37,835 bases of DNA from a virus. Below the pieces are notes generated by a model, which was not told the origin of the DNA, did not search any database, and worked only from the letters and a program-made list of their open reading frames with translations. The DNA lies in the IMG/VR virus record IMGVR_UViG_3300020438_000111, positions 1 through 37,835 of that record; one strand, written 5' to 3'. Position numbers and translations under genes: made by a program. Of this stretch, positions 32,201-36,953 are shown piece by piece; positions within the stretch are counted from its first letter, which is position 1, and each line of letters opens with the position of its first letter.

Positions 32201-33246
32201 ATGATAGTACCTGTAGCACCAAATCCTACTGTAGAATCAACAGTAATAATAGAACTACCCACACTAACAGTGTTTATAACTCTTGATGATGGTGTTATTT
32301 TAAAATTACCTTGAATTGCTGGTGTGGAATCATCAAAACCTACAAAAAGTGATATTTTGTAGTACTGTAATGGTTGGCTTGAAGCAGCACTTACCCTCGT
32401 AAACCCTTCTATTTCAGAAATAGACGCATTCGTATCTAAGTCATCTGCTTTATATAAGGTTTGGCCTACTAATTTTGAAATATCCCCCGAAATTACATCT
32501 CCAATTGCAACCTGTCTTCTGATATACTCAGCATCTGAAGGTTTAATTAAGTATTCTTCTAGATTGATTATCTTTGGTTCTTCCCCATATAGAGCATTGA
32601 ATAAAATTCTAAAGGATTCATCAGTTCCTTTTGATTCATATATGATTCTAGATTCCTTTATAAAGTTACCAACATCTAAATCAGAGTCAAAATTAGAATC
32701 TTCTAATCCTGGTGTAAAGGTGAATTTCTGTTTTTTATAGAATTTTTGAAGAAATAATGAACTTAGGTTCTGAATATACGAATCTGTAGCATGACCAACT
32801 ATTCCAGACGAAGAAAATACCAATTCTTCATCTTGCAAATCAGTTCTATATGAAGTGATTCCACTAAAACCACGAATACAACCAGTAAAACTGGTCAAAT
32901 TTGTGCCAATTCCAGTATATGTTATGATTTCATCATCAATTTTTAATAATCCGTACTGTTTTGGAAATCCCTTTGTGCTAGAAACATCAATTGTAGTAGT
33001 TGTAGTACCTATTCCAGCAGAAAGAGTTGTAAATCCAACGACAACTTCAGGAATTAAATTATCTAACTTTAAATATTGATCAAGATTATCGATAATATCA
33101 ACAGGCCCACCTTGATATTCTTGAGAAATGTAATATTGTTTTAAGAAGTCTACAAATTTAGGATTTTCACTTAATACAAAATCAGGTATTTGGTTATCAA
33201 TAATTTGTTGAATCTTTACTCTTGATTCAAAACCAGTCTGTATCAT
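20215..33246 (-). CDS. gp7: Giant gp7-like baseplate wedge protein (4343 residues)
   Basis: One uninterrupted frame of 13 kb between gp6 and gp8, the T4 gene 7 position. Residues 1-275 resemble, from memory, the C-terminal core of T4 gp7: KFVDFLKQYYIS, IIYESKGTDESFRILFNALY (about 200-220) and LVGQTLYKADD (about 260-270). A roughly 60-residue module is inserted near 65-125. The remaining 4000 residues are not in T4 gp7 (1032 residues). They include repeat modules of the H-x-F-x-x-G-D-x-V-x-Y type (about 640-1050 and further copies), many G-x-G-Y units, a YHYH-like domain (about 1279-1387), a triplicated module at about 3372-3705, and an MNGVIQQPGTAY fibre-type motif near 3890. The end, FPTISRRDEGIRGTGAIIAE, is of a kind I recall from marine homologues. 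It follows gp6 by 4 bp. Confidence 0.85.
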   Translation of the reverse strand: MIQTGFESRVKIQQIIDNQIPDFVLSENPKFVDFLKQYYISQEYQGGPVDIIDNLDQYLKLDNLIPEVVVGFTTLSAGIGTTTTTIDVSSTKGFPKQYGLLKIDDEIITYTGIGTNLTSFTGCIRGFSGITSYRTDLQDEELVFSSSGIVGHATDSYIQNLSSLFLQKFYKKQKFTFTPGLEDSNFDSDLDVGNFIKESRIIYESKGTDESFRILFNALYGEEPKIINLEEYLIKPSDAEYIRRQVAIGDVISGDISKLVGQTLYKADDLDTNASISEIEGFTRVSAASSQPLQYYKISLFVGFDDSTPAIQGNFKITPSSRVINTVSVGSSIITVDSTVGFGATGTIISGINTHINYTSKSVNQFYGCTGIDDQINPTDSVRNDEIYFGYENGDITKKVEVRLNGVLSEFNQISKYVDVDEGQIIAVNNLGDLIENPAKDRTDKEIFANSWIYNTSVRYQVNDEFTITGFNPFNLPLYQTIDRSSLKKGDNVDLFKRSSNTVIDTGEVTAPTLDSTFWWTTKTNRVNLDLSAAGGGQYDIRRKLNLPVSIGASLSASHLVSDVQNVYVDDENEEFYIASNSLPSGSIVGTGFTNTFTYPIKVNVISVINPTLSEVTTTAGIHTTFKYGGLYFDNAVPFINGDEVSYSASSDPYVGLENGGTYFVGIASESSTKQTIRIYGSRATVNTSNFIKLESVSGTTTETGHTFTLASQKSKLIGPQNAFKKFPFKSNIEVGEQTKTLPGTIGMLINGVEIVNYKSNDKIYYGPLESTKVLDQGDDYDVINLPQLSVSSGAGTTALLQPVISGSIKEVIVDPQNFNIKDILSIDAVGGGNGKAVLEPLILSKSRDVEFNAQLEAAGGGISSTTNTVTFLTEHGFTNHQEVIYNSNGSKGIGVGIGTSTLVTNANYFAHVIDNNTIRVFESANDSIVGLNTITLNGTNSSGVHKFITLPIEKTLSGINVVDGGTFTNRKLKVPSSGISTIYDNIIFKGHGFNHGDQVVYTHDDSSGSISGLTTSTGIVTTTNYYSVFKVDDDNFKLADAGIAGTITSNFKKEKFVDLESEGSGYQNFAYPNISVSVKYASVGLGTTTQVVEEIILTPTVRGSIIDSYLYAAGTGYGSTTLNFHNKPIVTVKNGKQCSLEPIIIDGRITGVNLQFGGSEYHSIPTIKIIDSSGMGTGAELRPTIVNQKVTGVTVVKTGIGYSATDTSIQVISAGKNAFIDCNVRPLTIDISKKYNSDEILLESGDNLSYNVCGYGNTIRDSFGEKVSGISTSTVASKIIGWAYDGNPIYGPYGYDNPDETVDARRLISGYELDVSNVTDRPAGFDNGYFIEDYKFTNNGDLDINNGRFGKTPEFPEGTYAYFAGIANTTGIPEFPYFIGDCYRSPLVDQNLAQDFDFENSNLVRNTFPYRVAEKFVDNDFIIESNEIDNQKVEVESVTQGSIIKLNIVDSGDNYKINDLLTFNNDGTEGSGLSARVSSLKGKDIVNVSTATSTYQSAIFTWSSDGKQNVNILPSHDWNNGDNIVVSGLSTELSNLTGQYTIGVSSITSSLIEPMLPASSGGITTEIYVSSVPNNISIGSSINIGSETVQLLNVFENEKILRIGRSTAGTAHTATTGLSFISNSFVIDKSIPFFDSKLNNKLYFNPTKNVGFGTLSGISSSVTYQFGDTQITQDIPTQAIYAPQHDFVQNEQVTLTNAGTQIAISDTSTSTQYNLPTTLYVSDLSPNTIGIKTGIGTTSGDFQNVFFRAGGQDSDLYSLESNYTQETGKVQKLDSTVSVSTYHNLKESDIVTLDIKPNLSVGVGTASSVVVTRNTSSGYILTDPFRVAQAGISSITDAFTIAGHKFVTGDKVYYDLAIGSTYPTGLSEGEYFVYVVDDNTIHLCETYIDSTSNPPNIVRWTTDPAVTHRLYTINPQINVVKTNSLVFDLTHSSLQDYKFKLYYDKDFKNEFVSTATTAFNVSNEAVVGVATTAKTTISYNSSMPEVLYYALEKSGFISTSDPSVHNRSEIKFVDSSYNSTYTLSGVGDTTFTLSLKEYPESLSYTSSQCESITYSTDSLNTKGGIDSINIVSTGSGYKKLPTFVGTSSTEGAGGYVTAESNEIGNISRIRVINEGFEYSADNTLRPAAYISPSIVIKDSNTIGIVTVTDGGFDYITAPNVVIVNSTTRKKIDRGLLKANLNGTSIGNIEVNALPSGLPDTPVELFVTDNTNGIGIKTVMSNNSGIFTCFINTPTTWNTIPFAVNDEVYIEGVVGLGTEGSGFNSEDNGYRYGKVKEYDTSGLNDKVVVDYSGITTNTGIAVTDQNSIGVLINKNKYPQFTVTQKPDNFIIGEVLIRNSVRLDLVITKSDDDFIKILGRDRLSVGDIISGKESGTIATIASLTNNLGEYDVNFSVKKNIGWSNDTGKLSEDNQVTPDNDYYQNLSYSIKSSKEFQELRSPVSSLLHTSGLKNFADTVVSQTTVVGIGSTDQTSIVQDIISDNRVDTIYNFDSAYDLSETGVSSKFIRFDSVKLSDYIVAKSNEVLTIDDISNEFSNLDGDPSEFLNIQKLSPSVSYQNILYKVSNLTKTNIQLSEVTILNDGTNSVILTNKYMPDETATGLGIFTISDDGLGESYLRFTPQPNPYDFDYDLKEIKTTFPTDIAGVGTQSVGFVNLSSYVGIATTAVSGITTTSIISVDKTKFSSFHVRNQLVNSRTNEMNYVELYVNHDGTNTYVSQFYMDTHSDTDTISETLMGSFDGSIDGSAFSIDFENDLSDQIKIKSTIVGFGLTSVGIGTYKFKIPTQPDGAERTALYESNYSTKTGTEFDVVGLTSSLFDACRSVVQVSVGSTKALHQVLISHDTTDVYVQQSPFLSIGSTALSDDRSGIGTFGGVFDGSEVKLKFYPDSAFTSANIEVSALNLGIYQDFDTSNIAQTDPLNYGRAREEIGLYQYNAINGERVNMKNFTLKSNNTPIFGKTFDPSDSNALNLVTGKFTIDDHYFRTGEELVYSANSTFIGIGSTPMQYESAAGVHTLPSNVFAIRDDADSFFIATTRALANAGTGVTFVGVGTGNAHKLSMSLSNTKSIISIDNIIQSPIAFSPVNHTLQNNIVSVLGSTGIGTTSTIFSLSGISSLAPNDILRVDDEYMRIQDIGTGDDVFGPITGIGTTSLVEVERAFVGSSATAHTNTTTVRVYRGSYNIIEDQVYFTNAPKGNPQITTTDSNLPFPTSEFGGRVFLRNDYDSNQIYDDISSEFSGIQSSFTLKVGGANTVGLGTTGGNGLLLINNIYQRPTSDNNPTNNFQIIEQTSPTGITSVQFTGIKTTADGTIVINESDINENQLPRGGVIISLGSTPGLGYAPTVGNNTYVEIGVGGTIKNLVSTASTGPNNAITTANYDNSTGILEITTRDAHNFELGIVDQVKLAGLEFTCAAPHAGITTTIFPEAAVGLGSTSIDYSILRVTNGDYVHRFISADNNAVNVTSGSQSGNQKTPNGATYTPTTGLLELTFAAAHGMATGDTITLDNYSITFTCDKDDHATQHEYPRVGDPIAGVTTAVYVTSTTEFNINVGSSPTYRFTTNVGISTIEHVYVGGGNVIPFYGNAFYGSGYIGSSVSIGVTDIPFAHKFVRGISTSFYAASFAGVGYTATGASYNPSSGDLILTVPSHGLAVSSNIGFRTDSLIFTCSKDDYKSDHSYPRATDPVAGILTAITSKTTNTLTVNVGSSVGSGGVVNATVGLGGTLSLAIGNAGTNYANPQLIITEPSYAGLGITGVSRLDVGSTTDCGTGLLLNVEVGASSTVGVGSTLFGITKWEIERNGYGFRRGDVFKLVGLATDRNLTNPLDEAKFTVIDTFNDNFSAWQFGEFDYIDDIKNLQNGSRTRFELKYGGELLSFDTVGAGETSTFNINLSNLLLIVMNGVIQQPGTAYKFGGGSTFVFSEPPKPEDDISIFFYRGSPGLDTELITTVQPSIEKGDLVQLGGLRNIKNQKDRTVSLLDSADTIQTNLYVGPGITTEGISRSLSWTRKKHDKIVDGELIYKSRGSLEPLIFPTTKIISDFSSTESSQIYVENIDLFDYDAPYTANFDAFIVDNSVNPVAAALTATVSATGTISGLTIVSGGSGYVGATTSISIAAPPVGIGSFIKPDGTVGIGSTATATVTITNGVLTGTPTITMPGLGYTLTSAPQVISALPTFKTELVRNIGVATGFSGIVTGISTAVGVGTDLAIVFHTRGTHTGLSAGSPISINNTIVGTGLSSIYQSGKGVVGIGTTFADNIYRIAQITTSTNLGIITCNIAHNTNVVGLAATGSESSPIGNFSWGKLTGTFSRSNPISIGVSGLTVNSGLTTFPTISRRDEGIRGTGAIIAE
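22132..23133 (-). repeat. Triplicated module in the gp7-like giant (CxKDDxxxxHxYPR)
   Basis: Three related units: residues 3372-3460 (22870-23133), 3473-3555 (22582-22830) and 3627-3705 (22132-22368). Each opens with Y-x-x-x-x-G-x-L-x-x-T, then a hydrophobic strand F-T-C. Copies two and three continue with CDKDDHATQHEYPRVGDP and CSKDDYKSDHSYPRATDP and end in NVGSS; copy one keeps only the FTC start and part of the tail. They are 154 residues apart (copies two and three). Confidence 0.8.
29086..29412 (-). other. YHYH-like domain within the gp7-like giant
   Basis: Residues 1279-1387 carry the core of the YHYH domain family: GWAYDGNPIYGPYGY at 1282-1296, then GYFIEDYKFTNNGDLDINNG, RFGKTPEFPEGTYAYFAG and PYFIGDCY. 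The family usually has a Y-H-Y-H signature ahead of this core; it is not present here. The domain is otherwise found in bacterial extracellular proteins and in marine phage structural proteins, with unclear function. Confidence 0.75.
30095..31330 (-). repeat. Tandem H-x-F-x-x-G-D-x-V-x-Y modules in the gp7-like giant
   Basis: Three copies of a module of about 70 residues lie at residues about 640-707 (FINGDEVSYSASSDP), 874-948 (HGFTNHQEVIYNSNG) and 990-1050 (HGFNHGDQVVYTHDD). Each then has a YF/YY strand and an I-D-D-N-T-I-R-V-type strand (VIDNNTIRVFES, VFKVDDDNFKLAD), and most end with G-x-H-K/T-F. Further copies occur near residues 1686-1760, 1846-1914 (HKFVTGDKVYYD, then VYVVDDNTIHL) and 2977-3056 (HYFRTGEELVYS). 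Confidence 0.75.
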
Positions 33247-33250
33247 ATTA

Positions 33251-35218
33251 TTATACTCTTATTAATTGTCCGTTTAAATAACTTGATGTGTAGAAATCTT
33301 TAACAAAGGTTGTTCCAGTTATTTCGTCACCAGAACTAATCACATCTCTAACAATATTTATTTTACTTTTTGAAACGCTAAAATTCAGGTAAAGTTCACG
33401 CAATCCAACAACATCATTTGACTCTGGAATTGCTTGAATTTCTACAATTCCAGTTCCATCAACCGTAGATGTGATATTTGTCGTGGAAATAAGAATTTCT
33501 CCCTTCATATAATCAACAGTTCCTGCAGATTTACTTACAACATTGAAAGATCCATCATTTTGTACCTCTACAAACGAAATAACACCAGTTTTAAGGTTAA
33601 AATCTGGTGTATCTGTTATGTAAACAGGTCTTGAATTTTCAGGAATATAAAAACCAGTTGATTTTATGTTAAATCCTTCAAAATTTACATGAAATCTGTT
33701 TCCATAACATAATTCATACTGTGCAAACTGATTTAGAGCACACTTTAAGTTTCTTCTAATGATAACTTTAGTAATATTTGATGTAATTGCAACATGAGTG
33801 TTGTCAATTATGCTTTGCAACTTACTATATTTGAATCTACCTCCAAATTTGTTAACTTCTAACGAATTTCCGTAAGATGTAAGTGAATTAGCAACTAATG
33901 CATTTAAAGAATTAGCATCTGTGACCCTTGAATCGTTGTAATAGACCGAAGAATCAATTTCAACATACAAAATCTTAAGATCTTCTAATTTTTGGTTAAT
34001 TCCTGATACTGTATATTGCTTTAATTGTGATAATATCCTAGATTTATTAAATCCAGAGACAAAAAAACCATTTTTTGGTTTAATACTTATAATTACGTTA
34101 CCAAATTGAGGTGGATCCATCTCTTCACCACCTACAACAGCTACAGATTCGGTATCTGGGTAGATTTTTTTAACAATTGCTTCATAATCTCGTGGAGTAA
34201 CTGCTCTATACTGTGAAGAATAGGTTCTAGGAGCAAAATATTTAATGGAATCCACAGATTCTATGTCAGATCCGTTTTGTGAATTTAAATTTGTTGTTAC
34301 ACTAGGTAATTGTTTTAATTCTTTAGTTAAAACATTAGAACTAGTTGTGGAATCTCCTGTAATTCTTCCTGCATAAGAAAAAGTATTACCCTTACCTATT
34401 CCATTACCATCTTTTCCATTTGTAATAATATAATTTACTGTAATTACAGTTTCGTTTTCTAATTTTTTACCAAAAAAACCATCACCGAATAATAACTCAT
34501 ATTGCTCATCTTGTATTTCTTGTATCAAATAGATTTCTGATGTAGAATCTATATTTAAAATATTATCAACTATTGTATATTCTGTACCTAAAGCACCTGA
34601 AGGATTAACATCATTTGGCCCATTGATATAAACTTTTAGTGTAGATGTATCAATATTTGAATTATTTAAAATGAATCGTTGATCTAATGATGCATCAACT
34701 ACAAATTGTTTTGATAAGAAAGTACCTTCTTTTATTTGAATATTATTAAATTTTGCAACCCATGAATCGTCTGGTTCTGGATTGTCAGGATCATCTCCAC
34801 TAAAAACTGCAGGTGTTGATACGTTATCTGTTATAGAGAATAGGTAAGAACTATCATTAGTATTACCAACACACACTAGGCCTGGTTTTAAAGTCGCTAC
34901 TTGAGTATTGGTTGCTATATTTACCGTGAATGATACTTGTGCCGTTGCTGCCGTTTTAGAGCGTGGTACGTACCCTATATTTCTTGCTAGTGATACTACA
35001 TTCTCTCTCATTGTTGCAGAATCCAAGAAGGATTCATTCACAACCATATTTGAGTTGAATGCAGTAATGTATGTGTTATATGCTAATGTATCAATTAAAA
35101 TAGAAAAATTAGACCCCTCAAAGTCAAAATCCGTAAAGTTGGAATTAGAACGGAGATAGTCTTTGATTGAGGTCTTTATTTGATCAAAGTCAAGATTTTG
35201 AAATTTAGTAAAAGGCAT
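33251..35218 (-). CDS. gp6: Baseplate wedge subunit gp6
   Basis: At 655 residues it matches T4 gp6 (660), the protein that joins neighbouring wedges into the ring around the hub. The N-terminus (FTKFQNLDFDQIKTSIKDYL, then FEGSNFSILIDTLAYNTYI and ATMRENVVSLARNIGYVPRS within residues 1-87) is highly conserved in gp6. Near residues 238-270 it has the LLFGDGFFGKKLENETVI strand-turn of baseplate J-like proteins, and a RAVTPRDYEAIVKKIYPDTE segment further on. The start lies 1 bp after the gp25 stop and the stop 4 bp before the giant gene, so gp25, gp6 and the gp7-like protein form one translational series. Confidence 0.95.
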   Translation of the reverse strand: MPFTKFQNLDFDQIKTSIKDYLRSNSNFTDFDFEGSNFSILIDTLAYNTYITAFNSNMVVNESFLDSATMRENVVSLARNIGYVPRSKTAATAQVSFTVNIATNTQVATLKPGLVCVGNTNDSSYLFSITDNVSTPAVFSGDDPDNPEPDDSWVAKFNNIQIKEGTFLSKQFVVDASLDQRFILNNSNIDTSTLKVYINGPNDVNPSGALGTEYTIVDNILNIDSTSEIYLIQEIQDEQYELLFGDGFFGKKLENETVITVNYIITNGKDGNGIGKGNTFSYAGRITGDSTTSSNVLTKELKQLPSVTTNLNSQNGSDIESVDSIKYFAPRTYSSQYRAVTPRDYEAIVKKIYPDTESVAVVGGEEMDPPQFGNVIISIKPKNGFFVSGFNKSRILSQLKQYTVSGINQKLEDLKILYVEIDSSVYYNDSRVTDANSLNALVANSLTSYGNSLEVNKFGGRFKYSKLQSIIDNTHVAITSNITKVIIRRNLKCALNQFAQYELCYGNRFHVNFEGFNIKSTGFYIPENSRPVYITDTPDFNLKTGVISFVEVQNDGSFNVVSKSAGTVDYMKGEILISTTNITSTVDGTGIVEIQAIPESNDVVGLRELYLNFSVSKSKINIVRDVISSGDEITGTTFVKDFYTSSYLNGQLIRV

Positions 35219-35219
35219 G

Positions 35220-35621
35220 TTATCTTGTTGCCTCTAAGAGGAATGAATATTCTTGAGTTGGAAACTCTTGTCCTATGATGTCGTAAATTACCGTTACATT
35301 GAATGTATGCGTATCTGGTTGAGCATCAACTAGAATTTGTGCATTGGTAATTCTTGGTTCGTAATCATCTAATGCAATTTCAATTTGGCTCTGAATCGTA
35401 GAAGCAGTACCAAAGTCAACAAATTCAAATAAACTCTTATAGACATCTGATCCAAAGTGCGGATTGAAGAACTTTTCACTCGGTATTGTTTGAACTATAT
35501 TCCTTACAGATTTACGGATTGCATCCGCATTGTTTAGAACTTTTAGATCTTTTGATACGGGATGTGGTTCAAAGGATAAACTAATATCTTTAAATGATCT
35601 TGATATCCTTGTAATTGCCAT
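35220..35621 (-). CDS. gp25: Baseplate wedge protein gp25
   Basis: A 133-residue member of the GPW/gp25 family (T4 gp25: 132). It contains the family core: LKVLNNADAIRKSVRNIVQT, then IPSEKFFNPHFGSDVYKSLF (about 46-65) and IEIALDDYEPRI. gp25 anchors the first sheath ring to the inner baseplate together with gp6 and gp53. In T4 gene 25 lies in a different cluster; here it is directly upstream of gp6, as in marine T4-like phages. A perfect late octamer TATAAATA (35639-35646) ends 17 nt before the ATG. No purine-rich ribosome-binding site is visible in that short leader, the same arrangement as at gp8. Confidence 0.95.
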   Translation of the reverse strand: MAITRISRSFKDISLSFEPHPVSKDLKVLNNADAIRKSVRNIVQTIPSEKFFNPHFGSDVYKSLFEFVDFGTASTIQSQIEIALDDYEPRITNAQILVDAQPDTHTFNVTVIYDIIGQEFPTQEYSFLLEATR

Positions 35622-35638
35622 TGGACAGAGTTTTTATT

Positions 35639-35646
35639 TATTTATA
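35639..35646 (-). promoter_or_regulatory. T4-type late promoter upstream of gp25
   Basis: A perfect TATAAATA octamer (TATTTATA on the plus strand) lies in the 40-bp gap between the 48-residue gene and gp25. T4 late promoters consist of this octamer alone, read by the gp55 sigma factor. Exactly 17 nt separate it from the gp25 ATG. It should drive gp25, gp6 and the gp7-like giant. Confidence 0.8.
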
Positions 35647-35661
35647 CCCAGTTCCTAATAT

Positions 35662-35808
35662 TTATCTACCTTGTCCTCTGTACTTCTTACGAGCCGAGTT
35701 ACGAGAGGTCGCCGTATATTTTGAATGCTTGCCTTTTCCTTGTCGAGTCTTCTTCGGCGGTGACTGTATAAAGTCTCCTCCACTAATCCCACCAGTTGCT
35801 TTAGCCAT
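35662..35808 (-). CDS. Very small basic protein, unknown function
   Basis: Translating from ATG 35806-35808 gives 48 residues to TAA at 35662-35664: MAKATGGISGGDFIQSPPKK followed by a Lys/Arg/Gly-rich tail that ends in ARKKYRGQGR. About one residue in four is Lys or Arg and there is one acidic residue, so the protein is strongly basic and probably unfolded alone; nucleic-acid or ribosome binding is a reasonable guess. I recall short proteins with a K-K-T-R-Q-G-x-G motif and a Y-R-G-Q-G end near gp25 in marine T4-like phages, which supports a real gene. Its start overlaps the stop of the upstream 55-residue gene in TAATG, and it ends just before the gp25 late promoter. Confidence 0.8.
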   Translation of the reverse strand: MAKATGGISGGDFIQSPPKKTRQGKGKHSKYTATSRNSARKKYRGQGR

Positions 35809-35975
35809 TAATTGTCCTCATAAATTTCAGTTTTAATTGTGTCTGGATGAGGAGAACCAGTCTGGTAGTATTCCAGTGCAAAGTCCTCCATTCTGTGAAA
35901 GTATTCTATCTGTCCTAGTCCAGTGAATACTTCCTTATCATCGATGATGATTCTATATAACTCTGGTTTTTTCAT
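35808..35975 (-). CDS. Small conserved-type protein, unknown function
   Basis: An ATG at 35973-35975 opens a 55-residue frame: MKKPELYRIIIDDKEVFTGL, then QIEYFHRMEDFALEYYQTGS and a PHPDTIKTEIYEDN end. The protein is acidic and mixed alpha/beta, with no membrane segment. Its first 23 bases overlap the 3' end of the glycosyltransferase gene in another frame, and its stop overlaps the start of the 48-residue gene (TAATG), so the three are a coupled unit. A weak AAGG lies upstream of the start. The pattern resembles small hypothetical proteins I recall from marine T4-like phages next to gp25, but I know no function. Confidence 0.75.
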   Translation of the reverse strand: MKKPELYRIIIDDKEVFTGLGQIEYFHRMEDFALEYYQTGSPHPDTIKTEIYEDN

Positions 35976-36714
35976 GACCAACCCTTACACGAGGATCGCA
36001 CCAGATTTCAAAACCTGCCTCCTTTGCATCAAGACAGAAAGAAACATCTTCCCCACACATATCTTGTACTTCACCACTTTCGAAGACTTGCATCTTAGGA
36101 GCAAACCATGGATATGGTAAACCTTCGTGTTCAAATACTCCTTTCTTAATTAGAAGCCATCCGAAACCTGTATAGTCTACTGTGAAAGGTTTCTTACGCT
36201 TGGATATACTTTCGATAGTTTCGTGATTCATCACTCCACCGTTGTTACGAAAATCATCCTCCTCTAACCAATGTGCTACAGAAGTAGTCTTACCATCTTC
36301 GGTACAATACCATCCTGCTGCAATGTCCTCTTGCATAAGAACTAATTGCCAGAACTTCTCTGAGTTAAAAACAATGTCACTGTCAATCCATAATTGCCAA
36401 TCATACTTTAACTTTCCGTCCCATGGAAGTTGATTTGGTCCTCGAAGAACGTTTGCACCAAGACACTTACATCTTGCGAAGTTCACCATAGAACTATAAT
36501 CTTGTGATATCTGTATACTTGCTCCTGCCTGAACTAAATCAAATGATAGTTGTACAAAAGTTTTAAGAAATTGGTAAGAAACACCTCTACCAGGTAAACA
36601 GAAAACTACTGATTTTCCTTTTACCATTTCCCTTGCTCTGTCATAGTCCCATTCTTCTGGGGAACTACCTGATGTTTTCGGTGTTTTAGCTTTCACCGTA
36701 AATCCTTTAGCCAT
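35953..36714 (-). CDS. GT-A-fold glycosyltransferase-like protein
   Basis: A 253-residue soluble protein with GT-A glycosyltransferase features: a beta-strand/loop start KSVVFCLPGRGVSYQF (about 34-50), the metal- and nucleotide-sugar-binding DxD motif WIDSDIVF (D111, D113), an acidic GEDVSFC motif with E222/D223 where the catalytic base would lie, and a late histidine in VRVGHEKT (H247) at the place where GT-A enzymes often have a metal-binding His. The donor and acceptor sugars cannot be read from the sequence. It could modify phage DNA, a virion protein or a host surface glycan; the position beside baseplate genes does not decide this. It follows a good sigma-70 promoter about 38 bp upstream of the ATG and overlaps the next small gene by 23 bp. 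Confidence 0.8.
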   Translation of the reverse strand: MAKGFTVKAKTPKTSGSSPEEWDYDRAREMVKGKSVVFCLPGRGVSYQFLKTFVQLSFDLVQAGASIQISQDYSSMVNFARCKCLGANVLRGPNQLPWDGKLKYDWQLWIDSDIVFNSEKFWQLVLMQEDIAAGWYCTEDGKTTSVAHWLEEDDFRNNGGVMNHETIESISKRKKPFTVDYTGFGWLLIKKGVFEHEGLPYPWFAPKMQVFESGEVQDMCGEDVSFCLDAKEAGFEIWCDPRVRVGHEKTRVI

Positions 36715-36751
36715 AATCGAATTCGCTTTTATTGAATACTATAGTATGCAT

Positions 36752-36780
36752 ATCATACAACATTATATAGTAATTGTCAA
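36752..36780 (-). promoter_or_regulatory. Sigma-70-type promoter for the glycosyltransferase cluster
   Basis: In the minus-strand sense there is a consensus -35 TTGACA (36775-36780), a 17-bp spacer and a -10 TATGAT (36752-36757, five of six). Transcription should start near 36745, about 30 nt before the glycosyltransferase ATG. This is the host RNA polymerase pattern used for early or middle phage genes, unlike the TATAAATA boxes elsewhere in the window. A TATAAT also lies within the spacer, without an evident -35. Confidence 0.75.
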
Positions 36781-36953
36781 TAAGATCCATCCCTTATTAA
36801 TTCTCTTTGTTCTGTATAGTTTACCGTAATTTCTGTATAAGATAACTCGGAGTTATATTCCTTATTAAGTAGTTCCCATATGAGGTTGAAGTGCTCCTCA
36901 CTTAATTCTTTAAATATGCAACGATGCTTGAAGTATATGTGATACTCTTTCAT
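36777..36953 (-). CDS. Small conserved-type protein, unknown function
   Basis: The ATG at 36951-36953 opens 58 codons: MKEYHIYFKHRCIFKELSEE, then HFNLIWELLNKEYNSELSYT and an ending QRELIRDGSY. An AGGAAAAAGA ribosome-binding site precedes the start. The start overlaps the stop of the 56-residue AbrB-like gene (ATGA). The stop TGA at 36777-36779 lies inside the -35 box of the downstream sigma-70 promoter. The form (short beta strand with Y-x-I-Y-F-K-H, then a helix with E-E-x-F) is common among tiny marine T4-like phage proteins I recall; no function is known to me. Being co-encoded with an AbrB-like protein raises a toxin/antitoxin-like possibility, but nothing in the sequence confirms it. Confidence 0.7.
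   Translation of the reverse strand: MKEYHIYFKHRCIFKELSEEHFNLIWELLNKEYNSELSYTEITVNYTEQRELIRDGSY

Noticed and set aside
20215-33246. Short repeated DNA strings in the giant gene (ACCAACACC, CCAGTAGTA and the like) as a possible CRISPR array or tandem DNA repeat
   Set aside because: The spacing is irregular and follows Gly/Thr/Val codon repeats of the protein; there are no constant repeats with unique spacers.
20215-33246. The 4343-residue frame as a polyketide synthase, S-layer or adhesin gene of a bacterium
   Set aside because: It is locked between gp6 and gp8, has gp7-like motifs at the N-terminus and a phage-type C-terminus.
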